64,000 bases of DNA from assembly GCF_037479095.1 (NCBI RefSeq), contig NZ_JBBGZW010000001.1, positions 372,001-436,000 on the forward strand. The letters run 5' to 3'. A program made the position numbers and the translations under genes. The notes under the pieces were generated by a model. That model was not told where the DNA came from, did no database searches, and was given only the letters and a program-made list of their open reading frames with translations. Of this stretch, positions 63,068 through 64,000 are shown piece by piece. Numbering within the stretch: position 1 is the stretch's first letter; the number at the start of each line of letters is the position of its first letter. This stretch comes from Pantoea nemavictus. Lineage in GTDB: Bacteria; Pseudomonadota; Gammaproteobacteria; Enterobacterales; Enterobacteriaceae.

Positions 63068-63985
63068 TCAACCCACCAACATCAACTCACGATCTTCCAC
63101 CATCGGCTTATTCAACAGCGACAGCAGGATATTCTTCACTGCCTGCGCCGATGGCGACAGCGGCAAACGGGCAGAAATATTCAACGACAGCGGCAGATTC
63201 AACGACGGGCTGTTAATCCGCGCCATCCACGCATGCGTGGAACTCACTAACGCACGTGCGGCAGACTCTGGCAAGACCGTGACGCCCATGCCGCTGGCTA
63301 CGGCAGCGGTCAGCGTGGAGATCGATTCAATTTCGCCGATGATGCGCGCACTGAGGCGACGCAGCGAGAAGGCTTCATCAACACGTTTACGCACCGCGCT
63401 GTAGTCGCGTGGCAGGAACAGGCTCATCTGCGCCACTTCAGCCAGATCAACGCTGGCACCTGGACATGCCGTTGCGCCCACCAGATACAACTCTTCTTTC
63501 ATTAATGGAATGCTGTTGATGCCTGCGGTTGGCGCACGATCATACAGCACTGCCATATCCAACTGGCCGTTCATCACCTTTTCATTCAGCGACGAGCCGC
63601 TGTTTTCGTGTAGATACACCAGCACATCCGGGAACTGTTCACGTACCGTTTGCAGCAGCGGCATAGTGAGCGAGGATGCAGCGGTGCCCGGCGCTAAGCC
63701 GATAGACACCTGACCGTTCAACGCCTGCCCGGCATTGATCACCGCCGTTTGCGCCTGTTCACACTGACGCAGAATAGTGCGGGCGTGAGCATAGAGAATT
63801 TTACCGGCTTCGGTTGGCGTCACGCCGCGCTTGGTGCGGATCAGCAATTGCTGATCGAGTTCATTTTCCAGCGTAGCGACCTGCTGGCTAAGCGCAGGCT
63901 GCGCGATGTGCAGCACTTCTGCTGCCTGAGTCAGGCTGCCGATATCGACGATTTTTACAAAGTACTTGAGTCGTCTTAAATTCAT
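63068..63985 (-). CDS. nac: Nac, nitrogen assimilation control protein
   Basis: A 305-residue LysR-type regulator matching Nac: MNLRRLKYFVKIVDIGSLTQ, HIAQPALSQQVATLENELDQ, RTKRGVTPTEAGKILYAHAR. Under nitrogen limitation Nac links sigma-54/NtrC to sigma-70 genes for alternative nitrogen sources. Its own NtrC-dependent promoter would lie beyond the right edge of the window. The nitrogen catabolic block from 46 to 62 kb lies directly downstream. Confidence 0.95.
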   Translation of the reverse strand: MNLRRLKYFVKIVDIGSLTQAAEVLHIAQPALSQQVATLENELDQQLLIRTKRGVTPTEAGKILYAHARTILRQCEQAQTAVINAGQALNGQVSIGLAPGTAASSLTMPLLQTVREQFPDVLVYLHENSGSSLNEKVMNGQLDMAVLYDRAPTAGINSIPLMKEELYLVGATACPGASVDLAEVAQMSLFLPRDYSAVRKRVDEAFSLRRLSARIIGEIESISTLTAAVASGMGVTVLPESAARALVSSTHAWMARINSPSLNLPLSLNISARLPLSPSAQAVKNILLSLLNKPMVEDRELMLVG

Positions 63986-64000
63986 GTTGCCTCCGTCAAT

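Overview
The window looks like chromosome of a gamma-proteobacterium of the order Enterobacterales, most likely Erwiniaceae (Pantoea/Erwinia-like). mtfA, a tRNA-Asn, yeeO, amn, cbl and nac all match Escherichia coli proteins closely, and in E. coli they lie in one neighbourhood rich in tRNA-Asn genes. The species call is inference from remembered protein sequences and from the style of the intergenic repeats; no database was searched.

Layout. 0.5-2.4 kb: an ASCH-type phage-like protein, mtfA and tRNA-Asn. 2.4-4.2 kb: a visibly AT-rich two-gene island directly behind the tRNA that reads as a Thoeris-type anti-phage module (membrane/Macro-like ThsA and TIR-like ThsB); ThsA is thrown out of frame at a run of nine T. 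4.5-6.3 kb: a long dispersed repeat split by a 1.2-kb IS110-family element, whose non-coding end folds like a bridge RNA with guides that can be matched by eye to its own ends and target. 6.3-17 kb: yeeO, a livKHMGF branched-chain amino-acid transporter, amn, a coiled-coil membrane protein and a purine permease with a PurR-like box. 17-27 kb: a sugar operon (ribose-type ABC transporter, D-lyxose isomerase, class II aldolase, PfkB kinase) flanked by an OmpR-type regulator and a hybrid histidine kinase. 27-38 kb: a C-P lyase operon phnFGHIJKLMN-CDEE behind a three-repeat Pho box, without phnO or phnP. 38-42 kb: a GGDEF-EAL protein, a second intact copy of the long repeat and an SDR oxidoreductase. 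42-46.6 kb: GNAT-hyuA-hyuB. 46.8-61.6 kb: an Lrp-family regulator, gabT, a GhrA-like reductase, a double GNAT protein, a dipeptide-type ABC transporter, an amine oxidase-like flavoprotein, a HAD dehalogenase-like protein, two aldehyde dehydrogenases (one GabD). 61.8-64 kb: cbl and nac.

How it fits together. Most of 17-61 kb is scavenging and catabolism: pentose/hexose, phosphonate and nitrogen compounds. The block next to nac has a sigma-54-type -24/-12 promoter with two NtrC-like palindromes 31 bp apart, so it is probably a nitrogen-limitation operon. The phn operon carries PhoB boxes. Several families of short palindromic repeats (a 139-bp element with perfect or near-perfect 15-bp terminal inverted repeats; GTAGCGGCGCGATTTATCGCGC-like pairs; GTCGCCAT-ATGGCGAC units) lie between genes inside these operons and may tune mRNA stability.
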